DNA from: a virus
DNA length: 28,474 bases
Virus record (IMG/VR): IMGVR_UViG_3300036790_000798
Span: 1 to 28,474 of that record
Direction: 5' to 3' (one strand)
In this document: in pieces, positions 27,637-28,474 of the stretch
Layout of the letters: each line of letters starts with the position of its first letter
Numbering within the stretch: the stretch's first letter is position 1
The notes under the pieces: model-generated
The model's input: only the letters and a program-made list of their open reading frames with translations
Database searches by the model: none
What the model was told of the DNA's origin: nothing
Program-made: the position numbers and the translations under genes

Positions 27637-28474
27637 GGCGCTGCTGCCACTCCGTGATACAGGACTTTGGCTTTCCGATCATGCCGTAGAAGTAGTACTC
27701 GTTCCCTTCGTCGCACGCCTTCAATGCCTTTACGACCATCGGCGGGACCGGCACCCAGACGTTCTCTTTCGTCTTTTGCTGGCGCAAGAAGACCCTATTT
27801 CCGGTGAGCTGCGACCGCTGGAACATGCAGGCGTCCGAAATGCGAAGCCCCGAATAGCGCATGAGGAGGATAAGCGCGAAGAGTTTTTTCGGCGTTCCCT
27901 GCGGGATCTTCGGGTGCGCTTCCCGGATCGATTCCGCGGCCCACAGGATCTTTTCCATTTCCTCATCGGTGAAGGGAAGCGTTGGATCGTATTTCGCGGG
28001 CGCCGTCTTCACCGCCTTCCCCGGATTCCGATCGAGCCACTCCGAGTCCACGCAAAACTGAAAGAACTTCCGGACCATCTCAAGGCGCTTCTGATTCGTG
28101 ATCGGAGCTAATTTCCACCCTTCCCGCAGGCGCCGGACATCGTCCACTTTGACCGATCGGACCGGCCGGTTTCCGAATCCCGCTGTCAATTCGTCGGCGA
28201 CGTTCCGGTATTTCCGCATCATCGCGTCGCTCAATTTCATCGATCGCCGGTCGTCAAGGAACCGATCCACACAATCCGAGACGAGCATCACCTGCCCGTG
28301 GAGCTCCAATTCCCGGACCCGTTTGATCGCCGCCTCCCAATTCGTGAGGTCAAGCGAGCGCCGAACGGTCTTGCCATTCAGGACGCCTTGGATCCAAATA
28401 GGACACGAACAGCCCTTGTACCGCCGAGAGCGGTGCTTGCAGCCTGAACGATGTCTGCGATATGGGGTGAGCAT
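27401..28474 (-). CDS. Tyrosine integrase (site-specific recombinase)
   Basis: A 357-residue tyrosine recombinase. The N-terminal C12-x-H14-x7-C22-x-C24 group (GCKHRSRRYKGCSCPIW) looks like a metal-binding arm domain, followed by a core-binding SAM-like domain (about residues 65-160). The catalytic domain has R211 (SGLRISDA), a lysine in the QQKTKE hairpin (about 234-236), H295-x2-R298 (HSHRLRDTF), H321 (LLGHTSVKTT) and the nucleophile Y331 (EKHYAPW). All six catalytic positions are present. It would integrate and excise the phage. The gene starts at the window edge, so its promoter is not visible. An attachment site would be expected nearby, but no repeat could be matched within the window. 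Confidence 0.95.
   Translation of the reverse strand: MLTPYRRHRSGCKHRSRRYKGCSCPIWIQGVLNGKTVRRSLDLTNWEAAIKRVRELELHGQVMLVSDCVDRFLDDRRSMKLSDAMMRKYRNVADELTAGFGNRPVRSVKVDDVRRLREGWKLAPITNQKRLEMVRKFFQFCVDSEWLDRNPGKAVKTAPAKYDPTLPFTDEEMEKILWAAESIREAHPKIPQGTPKKLFALILLMRYSGLRISDACMFQRSQLTGNRVFLRQQKTKENVWVPVPPMVVKALKACDEGNEYYFYGMIGKPKSCITEWQQRLKLVYGMAGVTDGHSHRLRDTFSVGLLSKGVPLDAVSKLLGHTSVKTTEKHYAPWVKARQDALEEAVRATWQARESES

Noticed and set aside
1-28474. Recoded genetic code (TGA or TAG as sense)
   Set aside because: TGA and TAG end many well-bounded genes, often in ATGA or TGATG overlaps. Only the single TAG at 19388 is a readthrough candidate.
1-28474. CRISPR arrays, tRNA genes and insertion sequences
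   Set aside because: No regularly spaced repeats, no tRNA cloverleaf with TTC-loop signature and no transposase were seen on reading. A dedicated scan could still find a degenerate case.
27401-28474. att core repeat next to the integrase
   Set aside because: No direct repeat pair spanning the prophage could be identified. The second junction lies outside the window.

Overview
This window reads as most of a temperate tailed-phage genome (prophage or integrative phage), about 28.5 kb with GC-leaning coding sequence. Host assignment is inference. The integrase carries a Cys/His-rich N-terminus I associate with Acidobacteriota recombinases, and several small membrane and lipoprotein genes on the minus strand look like families common in that phylum. 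I therefore favour an acidobacterial host, with moderate confidence. The standard genetic code fits, with TGA, TAA and TAG all used as stops. No replication genes, rRNA or tRNA were found. Both window ends coincide with gene starts, so flanking genes are probably cut off.

Layout. Positions 1-2240 hold an accessory or early region: a winged-helix protein, a Cys/His-rich protein, a VRR-NUC nuclease, several tiny proteins and minus-strand cargo genes. Positions 2231-21365 hold the packaging and virion block. Its order is small and large terminase, a membrane protein insertion, portal, a signal-peptide beta-helix protein, small head proteins, scaffold, major capsid protein, probable decoration protein, a membrane-anchored XhlA-like protein, a beta-rich tail (nozzle-like) protein, a glycine-rich fibre, a head-tail adaptor, an inserted HNH nuclease, and three large probable internal or ejection proteins. 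I see no tape measure, sheath or major tail tube protein, which suggests a short-tailed (podovirus-like) particle. Positions 21471-22592 hold a papain-like peptidase and a holin candidate. Positions 22594-24807 hold two strongly structured RNA-like elements around an HNH gene, then a compact DUF932 / Fis-type HTH / HNH-like / zinc-finger cassette closed by a terminator. Positions 24865-28474 hold a zinc protein, a secreted lysozyme-like enzyme, minus-strand membrane and lipoprotein cargo, a roughly 600-base region without a convincing gene, and the tyrosine integrase.

The most unusual points are these. Two large internal-protein genes lie in the same frame, separated by one amber codon and four sense codons. 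One of them carries an HNH-like motif. The virion genes are almost all without Shine-Dalgarno sequences, whereas the accessory genes on either side have good ones. An 8-base motif (AAAGGTCG) recurs 18-21 bases before three start codons. Two long hairpin elements flank the second HNH gene. A 9-base DnaA-box-like word occurs three times, always between genes.
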